Source: Roseovarius sp. UBA6167 (GTDB lineage Bacteria > Pseudomonadota > Alphaproteobacteria > Rhodobacterales > Rhodobacteraceae). From it: 11,635 nt of DNA. Below, one piece after another: positions 5,702 through 11,635 of this stretch. The translations under genes and the position numbers were made by a program. The first letter of the stretch is position 1; each line of letters begins with the position of its first letter. The stretch is taken from assembly GCA_002428225.1 (NCBI GenBank), contig DIUD01000055.1:1-11635 (forward strand), in the 5' to 3' direction. The notes under the pieces are model-generated. The model saw only the letters and a program-made list of their open reading frames with translations. It had not been told where the DNA came from and did not search any database.

Positions 5702-6844
5702 GTGAACACCGGGCAGATCATATCGGGAGCGGGCCATCTGGCATTGATCGGATGGGCCCTCTTCGGGGGTGCGTTCCGCTCCGATCCGCCGCCTTTCGAG
5801 GTGGTAGAGGCGATGGCGATTTCCGCCGAGGACTATGCCGCGATCCTGGCCGCCTCGACGGCACCCGAGGCGGTCGCCAGCATCGACACCCCCGCGCCGC
5901 CCGCGCCGGGGGAAAATGCGCCCGCGCTTGCCTCCGGGGCCGACACCGCCCCCGCGCAGAGCCAGCCCGCGGCCAATGCCGCCCCGCCGCCCGATCCGGT
6001 GCCGTCCCCGCCGGAACCCGTGTCCGCGCCTGCCGAGGTGGCCGATACCGCGCCCGAGGTCGCGCCGCCCGCCGAGGATATGGCCGTGCTGCTGCCGCAG
6101 GTCTCTCCCCGCCCGCAGCCGCGCCCCGCGCCGCGCGTCGCGCCAGAGCCGGTGGCGCCGTCCGAGCCGGATGTCCGGGTTGATGACGTGGCGCGCCCCG
6201 AGGTTGCGCCCGATGCGGGCGCCGTGGTGGAAGAGACCCCGCAGGAGGCAACCGCGCCCGAGGAGGCCGCGACCGAGATCGTGACCGAGGCCGAGCGCCC
6301 GCGCGATCCGGCCCCGACAGCATCGCCACGTCCGCGCGCGCGGCCCGCCGCTGCGCGTCCCGCGCCTGCGCCGACCCCTGCGCCCCCGACCGAGACCGCG
6401 ACCGCGCCGCGCCCCGAGACCCCGCGCGACACGCCCCCCGCCACCGATCGCAGCGCCGTCAGCGATGCGCTGGCCGCCGCCCTGGGCCAGGGCACGCCGA
6501 CGCCCGAGCGCCCCGCCGGCCCGCCGCTGACCGCGGGCGAAAAGGACGCGCTGCGGGTCGCGGTGCAACGCTGCTGGAACGTCGGCAGCCTCAGCTCCGA
6601 GGCGCTGGCCACCACCGTGGTTGTCACGGTGCGGATGTTCGAGACATCGAAACCCGACATCTCCAGCATCCGTATGCTGAGCCATTCCGGCGGCTCGGCC
6701 ACCGCTGCGCAACAGGCCTATGAGGCCGCGCGCCGCGCGATCATCCGCTGCGGCAATGACGGATTCAGCCTGCCACCCGAGAAATTCGGGCAATGGCGTG
6801 ATATAGAAATGACATTCAACCCGGAGAGAATGAGGATCAAATGA
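5702..6844 (+). CDS. tolA: Tol-Pal envelope-spanning protein TolA
   Basis: A 380-residue protein anchored in the inner membrane, crossing the periplasm to contact TolB and Pal and transmit force from TolQ-TolR. Residues about 6-24 form the membrane anchor ([20 protein letters not shown]). Residues about 50-270 are very rich in Pro, Ala and acidic residues, more like a TonB-type extended rod than the Lys/Ala helix of E. coli TolA. The C-terminal globular domain starts near [10 protein letters not shown] (residue 276) and holds two cysteines, Cys291 and Cys350, placed to form a periplasmic disulfide. The start is GTG at 5702, since no ATG lies before the anchor. The TGA stop overlaps the tolB start by 4 nt. 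The position and C-terminal domain make TolA much likelier than a separate TonB. Confidence 0.92.
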   Translation: MNTGQIISGAGHLALIGWALFGGAFRSDPPPFEVVEAMAISAEDYAAILAASTAPEAVASIDTPAPPAPGENAPALASGADTAPAQSQPAANAAPPPDPVPSPPEPVSAPAEVADTAPEVAPPAEDMAVLLPQVSPRPQPRPAPRVAPEPVAPSEPDVRVDDVARPEVAPDAGAVVEETPQEATAPEEAATEIVTEAERPRDPAPTASPRPRARPAAARPAPAPTPAPPTETATAPRPETPRDTPPATDRSAVSDALAAALGQGTPTPERPAGPPLTAGEKDALRVAVQRCWNVGSLSSEALATTVVVTVRMFETSKPDISSIRMLSHSGGSATAAQQAYEAARRAIIRCGNDGFSLPPEKFGQWRDIEMTFNPERMRIK

Positions 6845-8166
6845 TGCGCTCCCTCCTGACCCTGCTTGCCGCCCTGATGATCTGGGCTGTTCCCGCGATG
6901 GCCCAGCAAGGCGGTCCGCTGCGGCTCGAGATTACCGAGGGCGTGATCGAGCCGATGCCCGTGGCGGTCCCCGATTTCGTGGCCGACACGCCCGCCGCGC
7001 AGGAGTTGGCCCGCAACATCGCCCGCGTGATCGCGGCCGATCTGACCGGCACCGGGCTGTTCCGCGAAATCCCCGCCGCGGCGCATATCAGCCGGATCAC
7101 CAGCTTTGAAAGCCCGGTGCAATTTTCCGACTGGCGTGCGATCAATGCGCAGGCGCTTGTCACGGGGGCGGTAAACGTGGATGGCGCGGGGCGCGTGATC
7201 GCGCGCTTTCGCATCCATGATGTCTTTGCGGGCCAGGAGCTCGGGCAGGGGCAACAGCTTGTGGGGGATCGTGACGGCTGGCGGCGCATCGCGCACAAGG
7301 TGGCCGATCAGGTCTATGCGCGCATCACCGGCGAGGGCGGATATTTCGACAGCCGGGTGGTGTTCGTCTCCGAGAGCGGCCCCAAGGATCAGCGCGCCAA
7401 GCGGTTGGCGATCATGGATTACGACGGCGCCAATGTGCAGTTCCTGACCGATGAATCCTCCATCGTGATTGCGCCCCGGTTCTCGCCGACTGGCGACCGG
7501 GTGCTTTATACCAGCTACGAGACGGGATTCCCGCATATCTATCTGCTCGACGTGACCAGCATGGGCCGCCGCGCGCTGCCGACGCTTGAGGGCACGATGG
7601 CCTTTGCCCCGCGCTTTTCGCCGGACGGGCGCACCGTGCTCTATTCGCTGTCGCAGGGTGGCAATACCGATCTTTACTCCATGGATATCCTCTCGGGCGC
7701 AAGCACGCGGCTGACCACCGCGCCCTCGATCGAGACCGCGCCCAGCTACAGCCCCGACGGCCGCCAGATCGTGTTCGAGAGCGACCGCTCGGGGACGCCG
7801 CAGCTATACGTCATGGACGCGGGCGGGGGCGAGGCACGGCGGATCAGTTTTGGCGCGGGCCGTTACGGCACGCCGGTCTGGTCGCCGCGCGGCGATCTCG
7901 TCGCCTTTACCAAGCAATCCAAGGGCCGGTTCCATATCGGCGTGATGCGGGTGGATGGCAGCGAGGAGCGGCTTCTGACCGCCTCGTTCCTCGATGAGGG
8001 CCCGACCTGGGCTCCCAATGGCCGCGTCATCATGTTCACCCGCGAAACCCAGGGCGCGCAGGGCGAGGCGCGGCTTTATTCGGTCGATATCACCGGGCGC
8101 AACCTGCGGCAGGTGGCCACGCCGGGCGGCGCGAGCGATCCCTCCTGGGGGCCGCTTCAGAACTGA
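6841..8166 (+). CDS. tolB: Tol-Pal periplasmic beta-propeller protein TolB
   Basis: A 441-residue periplasmic protein that binds Pal and is recruited by TolA during outer-membrane constriction at division. A signal peptide is visible ([21 protein letters not shown], cleavage after AMA at residue 21). The N-terminal alpha/beta domain covers roughly residues 22-155, and from about 168 the beta-propeller shows repeated blades with [56 protein letters not shown] and [14 protein letters not shown], the classical TolB repeat. The length is typical. The first ATG overlaps the tolA stop (ATGA), and a second ATG follows at once at 6844; either gives the same mature protein. Overlap with tolA implies translational coupling. 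A 63-bp gap with its own promoter-like element separates it from pal. Confidence 0.97.
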   Translation: MMRSLLTLLAALMIWAVPAMAQQGGPLRLEITEGVIEPMPVAVPDFVADTPAAQELARNIARVIAADLTGTGLFREIPAAAHISRITSFESPVQFSDWRAINAQALVTGAVNVDGAGRVIARFRIHDVFAGQELGQGQQLVGDRDGWRRIAHKVADQVYARITGEGGYFDSRVVFVSESGPKDQRAKRLAIMDYDGANVQFLTDESSIVIAPRFSPTGDRVLYTSYETGFPHIYLLDVTSMGRRALPTLEGTMAFAPRFSPDGRTVLYSLSQGGNTDLYSMDILSGASTRLTTAPSIETAPSYSPDGRQIVFESDRSGTPQLYVMDAGGGEARRISFGAGRYGTPVWSPRGDLVAFTKQSKGRFHIGVMRVDGSEERLLTASFLDEGPTWAPNGRVIMFTRETQGAQGEARLYSVDITGRNLRQVATPGGASDPSWGPLQN

Positions 8167-8172
8167 GCAGGA

Positions 8173-8201
8173 CTGACAGGGCGCACACCGTGTGCTAGAA
8201 C
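8173..8201 (+). promoter_or_regulatory. internal promoter for pal, with palindrome in the spacer
   Basis: CTGACA (8173-8178, 5 of 6 matches) and TAGAAC (8196-8201, 4 of 6 matches) are separated by 17 nt, and TGC before the -10 gives an extended -10. The spacer contains the perfect palindrome GCACAC-C-GTGTGC (8183-8195), which abuts the -10 and would be an ideal operator position. Transcription would begin near 8208, about 22 nt before the pal ATG. Confidence 0.55.
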
Positions 8202-8229
8202 ATACCCAATCAAGAGGAACGGGGCTTAC

Positions 8230-8748
8230 ATGACCTATCTGAGCAAGACGATGATTCTCGTGGCGGGGCTGGCTCTGGCCGCCTGCACGAATCCTGACCG
8301 GTTCGAGGACCAGGCCGGTCTCGGCGGGGGCGGCTTCGGGGCCGGGGCCGGGGCCGGGGCCGGGTCGGTGTCAGACCCGACCTCGCCCGCCTATTTCCAG
8401 CAGGCGATCGGCGACCGGGTTCTGTTTGCGGTGGACCAGTCCACGCTCTCTCCGGCGGCGCAGGCGACGCTTGACAGGCAGGCCGGGTGGCTGATGACCA
8501 ACCGCGATTTCACCGCCGTGATCGAGGGTCATGCCGACGAGCAGGGCACGCGCGAATACAACCTCGCCCTTGGTGCGCGGCGGGCGAACGCGGTGCAGGA
8601 ATATCTGGTAAGCCGGGGCGTCGCCGGAAACCGTCTTCGGGCGGTGAGCTACGGCAAGGAACGCCCGATCGAGATTTGCAGCAACGAATCGTGCTATGCC
8701 AAGAACCGGCGCGCGGTCACGGTCCTGGCCGCCGGCCTGGGCAGCTGA
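8230..8748 (+). CDS. pal: peptidoglycan-associated lipoprotein Pal
   Basis: A 172-residue outer-membrane lipoprotein that ties the membrane to the cell wall and partners TolB. The lipobox LALAAC places the lipidated Cys at residue 19. A Gly/Ala-rich linker (about 30-46) follows, then an OmpA-like peptidoglycan-binding domain from about residue 55 with VIEGHADEQGTREYNLALGA (Asp103 and nearby residues contact diaminopimelate in the family), RRANAVQEYL, VSYGKERP and NRRAVTVL. Cys150 and Cys155, in EICSNESCYAKNRR, could form a small disulfide loop and are absent from E. coli Pal. AGAGGA lies 11 nt upstream of the ATG. The linker is encoded by a GGGGCC tandem repeat. It has a promoter of its own in addition to any read-through from the tol operon. 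Confidence 0.97.
   Translation: MTYLSKTMILVAGLALAACTNPDRFEDQAGLGGGGFGAGAGAGAGSVSDPTSPAYFQQAIGDRVLFAVDQSTLSPAAQATLDRQAGWLMTNRDFTAVIEGHADEQGTREYNLALGARRANAVQEYLVSRGVAGNRLRAVSYGKERPIEICSNESCYAKNRRAVTVLAAGLGS
8338..8364 (+). repeat. GGGGCC hexanucleotide tandem repeat inside pal
   Basis: Four perfect copies of GGGGCC plus a partial GGG lie in frame and encode the alternating Gly-Ala linker between the lipidated N-terminus and the OmpA-like domain. Gain or loss of a unit would add or remove two residues without breaking the frame, so the linker length could vary between strains. Confidence 0.85.
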
Positions 8749-8756
8749 GTGCGGTG

Positions 8757-9593
8757 ATGCGCGCGCTTCTGGGACCGCTCGCCGCGCTGATGCTCGCCGC
8801 CCCTCTCGGGGCCGGCGCGCAGCAGGCCGCCACGCTGGCCGATATCCGGCAGGAACTGACGGTGCTTTTCGTCGAGTTGCAAAAGCTCAAGCGCGAGCTG
8901 AGCACGACCGGCGGCGCGGGGCAGCTTGCGGGGGGCGGCTCGCTGCTTGACCGGGTGAACGCGATCGAATCCGAGGTGCAGCGCCTCACGTCCAAGACCG
9001 AGGAACTGGAGTTTCGCATCGATCGGGTGGTGAGCGACGGCACCAACCGGGTGGGCGATCTGGAGTTCCGGCTGTGCGAGCTGGAGCCGGGCTGCGACAT
9101 CGGGACGCTGGAGCCGGGCAGCACCCTTGGCGGCGCGATCGGGCAGACGGGTGGCGGCGGGGCCATGCCCGCGCCCGCGCCCGCGCCTGCCCCCGTCGGC
9201 CCAGAGCTTGCCGTGGGCGAGCGCGACGATTTCGAGCGCGCGCGCGCGGCCCTTGACGCGGGCGATCACGCGGCGGCGGCCGCGCAGTTCGCGGCCTTTC
9301 TCAGCGCCTATCCCGGCAGCCCGCTTGCCGGTCAGGCTGGGTTGTTGCGCGGCCGCGCGCTCGAGGCGGCAGGCCAGCAAAGCGCCGCCGCGCGCGCTTG
9401 GCTCGACACGTTCAGCGCCGCGCCCGACGGGCCAGAGGCGGCCGAGGCGCTGTTCAACCTCGGTCGCGCGCTGGGCGCGCTGGGTCAGAAGGACGAGGCC
9501 TGCGTCACGCTCGGGCAGGTCGCGCCGCGCTATCCCGACGCGGCGGTGGCGCCCGAGGCGGCGGCGGAAATGGCCCGGCTCGGCTGTTCGTGA
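8757..9593 (+). CDS. cpoB: Tol-Pal system coordinator CpoB (YbgF)
   Basis: A 278-residue periplasmic protein which in E. coli binds TolA and PBP1B and coordinates peptidoglycan synthesis with outer-membrane constriction. A signal peptide is visible (MRALLGPLAALMLAAPLGAG, cleavage near AGA-QQ at residue 21). Residues about 25-100 form a heptad-like coiled coil (ADIRQELTVLFVELQKLKRE and LLDRVNAIESEVQRLTSKTE), the trimerisation region. A Pro-Ala linker near residues 137-146, encoded by GCGCCC-type repeats, leads to a C-terminal TPR domain starting at DFERARAALDAGDHAAAAAQ. The ATG at 8757 lies 8 nt after the pal stop; a GTG one codon upstream is possible. Two cysteines flank ELEPG just after the coiled coil. 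Gene order and domain layout make the call firm. Confidence 0.93.
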   Translation: MRALLGPLAALMLAAPLGAGAQQAATLADIRQELTVLFVELQKLKRELSTTGGAGQLAGGGSLLDRVNAIESEVQRLTSKTEELEFRIDRVVSDGTNRVGDLEFRLCELEPGCDIGTLEPGSTLGGAIGQTGGGGAMPAPAPAPAPVGPELAVGERDDFERARAALDAGDHAAAAAQFAAFLSAYPGSPLAGQAGLLRGRALEAAGQQSAAARAWLDTFSAAPDGPEAAEALFNLGRALGALGQKDEACVTLGQVAPRYPDAAVAPEAAAEMARLGCS

Positions 9594-9607
9594 GCGGGGA
9601 TTGCGTG

Positions 9608-10834
9608 GTGCGCGGGGCGGTGGCGGATCATTTCGCCCCCGTCCCGCCGCCCCGTCTGGGGGTGGCCGTCTCGGGCGGCAGCGATTCGCTGGCGCTTTTG
9701 CATCTGCTGAACGACTGGCGCGGCGCGGGCGGGCCGGCACTGCGTGTGGCGACGGTCGATCACGGCTTGCGCCCGGAGTCCGCGGCAGAGGCCGCGGCGG
9801 TCGCGCGAATCTGCGCCGCGCTGGGGCTGGCGCATGACACGCTGCGCTGGCACGGGGAAGAGGGGGGCGGCAACCTGCCCGACCGCGCGCGGCGCGGACG
9901 TTACCGCCTGCTGGCGGGCTGGGCGCGGGCGCATGGCCTCGGGGATGTGGCCATCGGTCACACGAGCGACGATCTGGCCGAGACCTTCCTCATGCGATTG
10001 GCGCGGGGATCGGGCGTTGACGGGCTGTCGGCGATGCGGGCGCGCTGGCAGGCGGGCGGCGTCACCTTTCACCGGCCCATGCTCGCGCTCGGGCGCGGGC
10101 AACTGCGCGACATGCTGCGCGCGCGCGGCGTGGGATGGGTGGACGATCCGACCAATGCCGATCCGGGCTATGCGCGCACCCAGGCGCGCGCGGTGCTGGC
10201 GGCGCTCGCTCCGCTCGGGCTGGACAGCGCCACGCTGACGGAGAGCGCGCGGCGTCTGGCCGAGGCGCGCGCGGCGCTTGCCCATCACGCGCGGCAGGCC
10301 GCAGGCGCGCTGGCTTCGGTCGCGGCGGGCGACCTGCTGCTGGCACGGGAAGGGTTCAGCACCCTGCCCGACGAGACCGCGCGGCGACTGCTGATCGCGG
10401 GGCTGCGCTGGCTGACCGGCGCGGCCTATCCCCCGCGCGGCGCGGCGATGGACGATTTTCTCGAGGCGGCGCGCGACGGGCGGCGGATGACCTTGCGGGG
10501 CTGCGTGCTGAGCGTCGAGCCGGCGCATATCCGCCTGTGCCGGGAATACAATGCCGTGGCGGGGCTGCGCGCGCCGGCCACGGCCCTCTGGGACGGGCGC
10601 TGGCGCGCGACGGGCGACGGCGAGGCGGAGATTGCCGCGCTTGGCCCCGAGGGCCTCTGCGCCTGCCCCGACTGGCGCGCGGGCGGGCTGCCGCACGCAA
10701 GCGCGCTGGCCGCGCCGGGCCTCTGGCGGGGCGATGCGCTCATCGCCGCGCCGCTCCATGGCTGGGCGAATGGCTGGCGGCTTGCGCTTGAGCGCCCGCT
10801 CGCGGCGTTTTGCGACATCGTGATCGGTCATTGA
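9608..10834 (+). CDS. tilS: tRNA(Ile)-lysidine synthase TilS
   Basis: A 408-residue cytoplasmic enzyme that uses ATP to attach lysine to C34 of the CAU-anticodon tRNA-Ile, converting it to read AUA. The N-terminal PP-loop GVAVSGGSDSLALLHLL (SGGSDS at residues 22-27) binds ATP. Further family motifs are VDHGLRPES, DRARRGRYRLL, GHTSDDLAETFLMRLARG (117-134, where many relatives have HHxDDQAET) and WVDDPTNADPGYARTQAR (177-194). The C-terminal half is weakly conserved, as is usual. The start is uncertain: GTG codons at 9590 (overlapping the cpoB stop), 9605 and 9608 are in frame. GGGGA at 9596-9600 gives good spacing to 9608, chosen here. It belongs to the same rightward series as cpoB and precedes ftsH, an order common in Rhodobacterales. 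Confidence 0.93.
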   Translation: MRGAVADHFAPVPPPRLGVAVSGGSDSLALLHLLNDWRGAGGPALRVATVDHGLRPESAAEAAAVARICAALGLAHDTLRWHGEEGGGNLPDRARRGRYRLLAGWARAHGLGDVAIGHTSDDLAETFLMRLARGSGVDGLSAMRARWQAGGVTFHRPMLALGRGQLRDMLRARGVGWVDDPTNADPGYARTQARAVLAALAPLGLDSATLTESARRLAEARAALAHHARQAAGALASVAAGDLLLAREGFSTLPDETARRLLIAGLRWLTGAAYPPRGAAMDDFLEAARDGRRMTLRGCVLSVEPAHIRLCREYNAVAGLRAPATALWDGRWRATGDGEAEIAALGPEGLCACPDWRAGGLPHASALAAPGLWRGDALIAAPLHGWANGWRLALERPLAAFCDIVIGH

Positions 10835-10855
10835 ACCCGGCCGAGCGATGTCTAT

Positions 10856-10883
10856 TTAACTGATCAGGCCCCCGTGCTATGGG
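10856..10883 (+). promoter_or_regulatory. candidate promoter for ftsH
   Basis: TTAACT (10856-10861) and TATGGG (10878-10883) are separated by 16 nt, and TGC precedes the -10 (extended -10). The match is 4 of 6 and 3 of 6. Initiation near 10890 would leave a leader of about 23 nt to the TTG start. A heat-shock sigma-32 promoter is expected for ftsH in some bacteria but is not clearly visible here. Confidence 0.35.
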
Positions 10884-10912
10884 CAACAGGACCGACATTT
10901 GGGAGACCTCTC

Positions 10913-11635
10913 TTGGGCAACGCGCGCAACATCGCCTTCTGGCTGATCCTGTTTCTGCTGATTCTGGCGCTCTTCAACCTGTTCAGCGGATCGGGTGACA
11001 CGCTCCAGAGCCGTTCGGTGCCCTATTCCGAATTCGTCGCCGCCGTGGATAGCGGCGCGGTGAGCCAGGTCACGCTTGATGGCGAGACGGTGCGCTATCG
11101 CGGCACCGACGGCAACGATTACACCACCATCCGTCCCGGGGATGCCGAAATCACGCAGCGGCTCATCGACCGAGGCGTTCCGGTCAGGGCAGAGAGCCAG
11201 CAGAAATCGGGCTTTCAGTCCTTCCTGATTTCGCTTGTGCCTTTCTTGCTGCTCATCGGGGTGTGGATCTACTTCATGAACCGGATGCAGGGCGGCGGGC
11301 GCGGCGGGGCCATGGGCTTTGGCAAGTCCAAGGCCAAGATGCTGACCGAAAAGCATGGTCGCGTGACATTCGACGATGTGGCAGGGATCGACGAGGCCAA
11401 GGAAGAGCTTGAGGAAATCGTCGAATTCCTGCGCAATCCGCAGAAATTCAGCCGCCTTGGCGGCAAGATCCCCAAGGGCGCGCTGCTTGTCGGCCCGCCG
11501 GGCACCGGCAAGACGCTGTTGGCGCGCGCCATCGCGGGCGAGGCGGGCGTGCCGTTCTTCACCATCTCCGGCTCCGATTTCGTGGAGATGTTCGTGGGCG
11601 TGGGCGCCTCCCGGGTGCGCGACATGTTCGAGCAG
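10913..11635 (+). CDS. ftsH: ATP-dependent zinc metalloprotease FtsH, 5' part
   Basis: A membrane-anchored AAA+ protease that degrades misfolded membrane proteins and regulatory substrates. The first 241 codons are present; the full protein is usually about 640 residues. Visible parts are TM helix 1 (residues about 7-24, [18 protein letters not shown]), a periplasmic domain, TM helix 2 (about 104-122, [19 protein letters not shown]), the linker with [20 protein letters not shown], Walker A GPPGTGKT at 194-201, and the pore-loop segment [16 protein letters not shown]. Walker B, the second region of homology and the HExxH zinc site lie beyond the edge. The start is TTG at 10913: GGGAG lies 7 nt upstream, and the next residues GNARNIAFW are the usual start of this protein in Rhodobacterales. 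Confidence 0.96.
   Translation, partial: MGNARNIAFWLILFLLILALFNLFSGSGDTLQSRSVPYSEFVAAVDSGAVSQVTLDGETVRYRGTDGNDYTTIRPGDAEITQRLIDRGVPVRAESQQKSGFQSFLISLVPFLLLIGVWIYFMNRMQGGGRGGAMGFGKSKAKMLTEKHGRVTFDDVAGIDEAKEELEEIVEFLRNPQKFSRLGGKIPKGALLVGPPGTGKTLLARAIAGEAGVPFFTISGSDFVEMFVGVGASRVRDMFEQ

Noticed and set aside
5678..6793. A 371-codon minus-strand frame opposite tolA
   Set aside because: It is the Gly/Arg-rich complement of the Pro/Ala-rich TolA coding sequence, with no ribosome binding site or domain.
1..11635. CRISPR array, insertion sequence, toxin-antitoxin or defence system
   Set aside because: No spaced repeats, transposase, terminal inverted repeats, or paired small genes of that kind were seen; nearly all bases are accounted for by conserved core genes.

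Overview
The window is high-GC chromosomal DNA from an alphaproteobacterium, most likely of the Rhodobacterales (Roseobacter/Rhodobacter/Paracoccus relatives). This rests on a ccoN gene divergent from a tandem universal stress protein with FNR-type boxes between them, a YkgO-type L36, a Pro-rich TolA, and a cluster running ybgC-tolQRAB-pal-cpoB-tilS-ftsH. It looks like core housekeeping DNA. I see no integrase, transposase, phage gene, CRISPR array or obvious accessory island.

Left part (1-2114): the 5' two-thirds of ccoN (catalytic subunit of cbb3-type cytochrome c oxidase) runs leftward off the window, and a two-domain universal stress protein runs rightward. The ~200 bp between their starts carries two FNR-type boxes of the form TTGAT-N4-GTCAA, 32 bp apart. 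One box sits about 42 bp upstream of a plausible start site for the stress gene and the other at a similar distance from ccoN, so both genes are probably switched on at low oxygen.

Middle (2115-4009): a hairpin-rich non-coding stretch is followed by a leftward unit of promoter, tRNA-Val(GAC), rpmJ (41-residue L36) and an intrinsic terminator. A rightward N-formylglutamate amidohydrolase family gene comes next. The 280 bp after it holds an 8-bp inverted repeat, a short stretch on the opposite strand that resembles the C-terminus of DNA polymerase IV (possible decayed gene), and a good sigma-70 promoter.

Right part (4010-11635): that promoter starts a rightward gene series: ybgC (acyl-CoA thioesterase), tolQ, tolR, tolA, tolB, pal, cpoB (YbgF), then tilS (tRNA-Ile lysidine synthase) and the first 241 codons of ftsH. 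TolQ-TolR-TolA form the proton-driven inner-membrane part, TolB is periplasmic, Pal is the peptidoglycan-binding outer-membrane lipoprotein, and CpoB links Tol-Pal to peptidoglycan synthesis. Spacing is tight (tolA/tolB overlap by 4 nt; tolQ-tolR 3 nt; pal-cpoB 8 nt; cpoB-tilS about 14 nt). A second promoter-like element precedes pal, and ftsH has its own short upstream region and a TTG start.

I did not find a convincing undescribed system. The best leads for a second look are regulatory: the paired FNR boxes, a palindrome exactly filling part of the pal promoter spacer, two mutually exclusive hairpins in the tRNA-Val leader, a hexanucleotide repeat in pal, and the possible dinB remnant.
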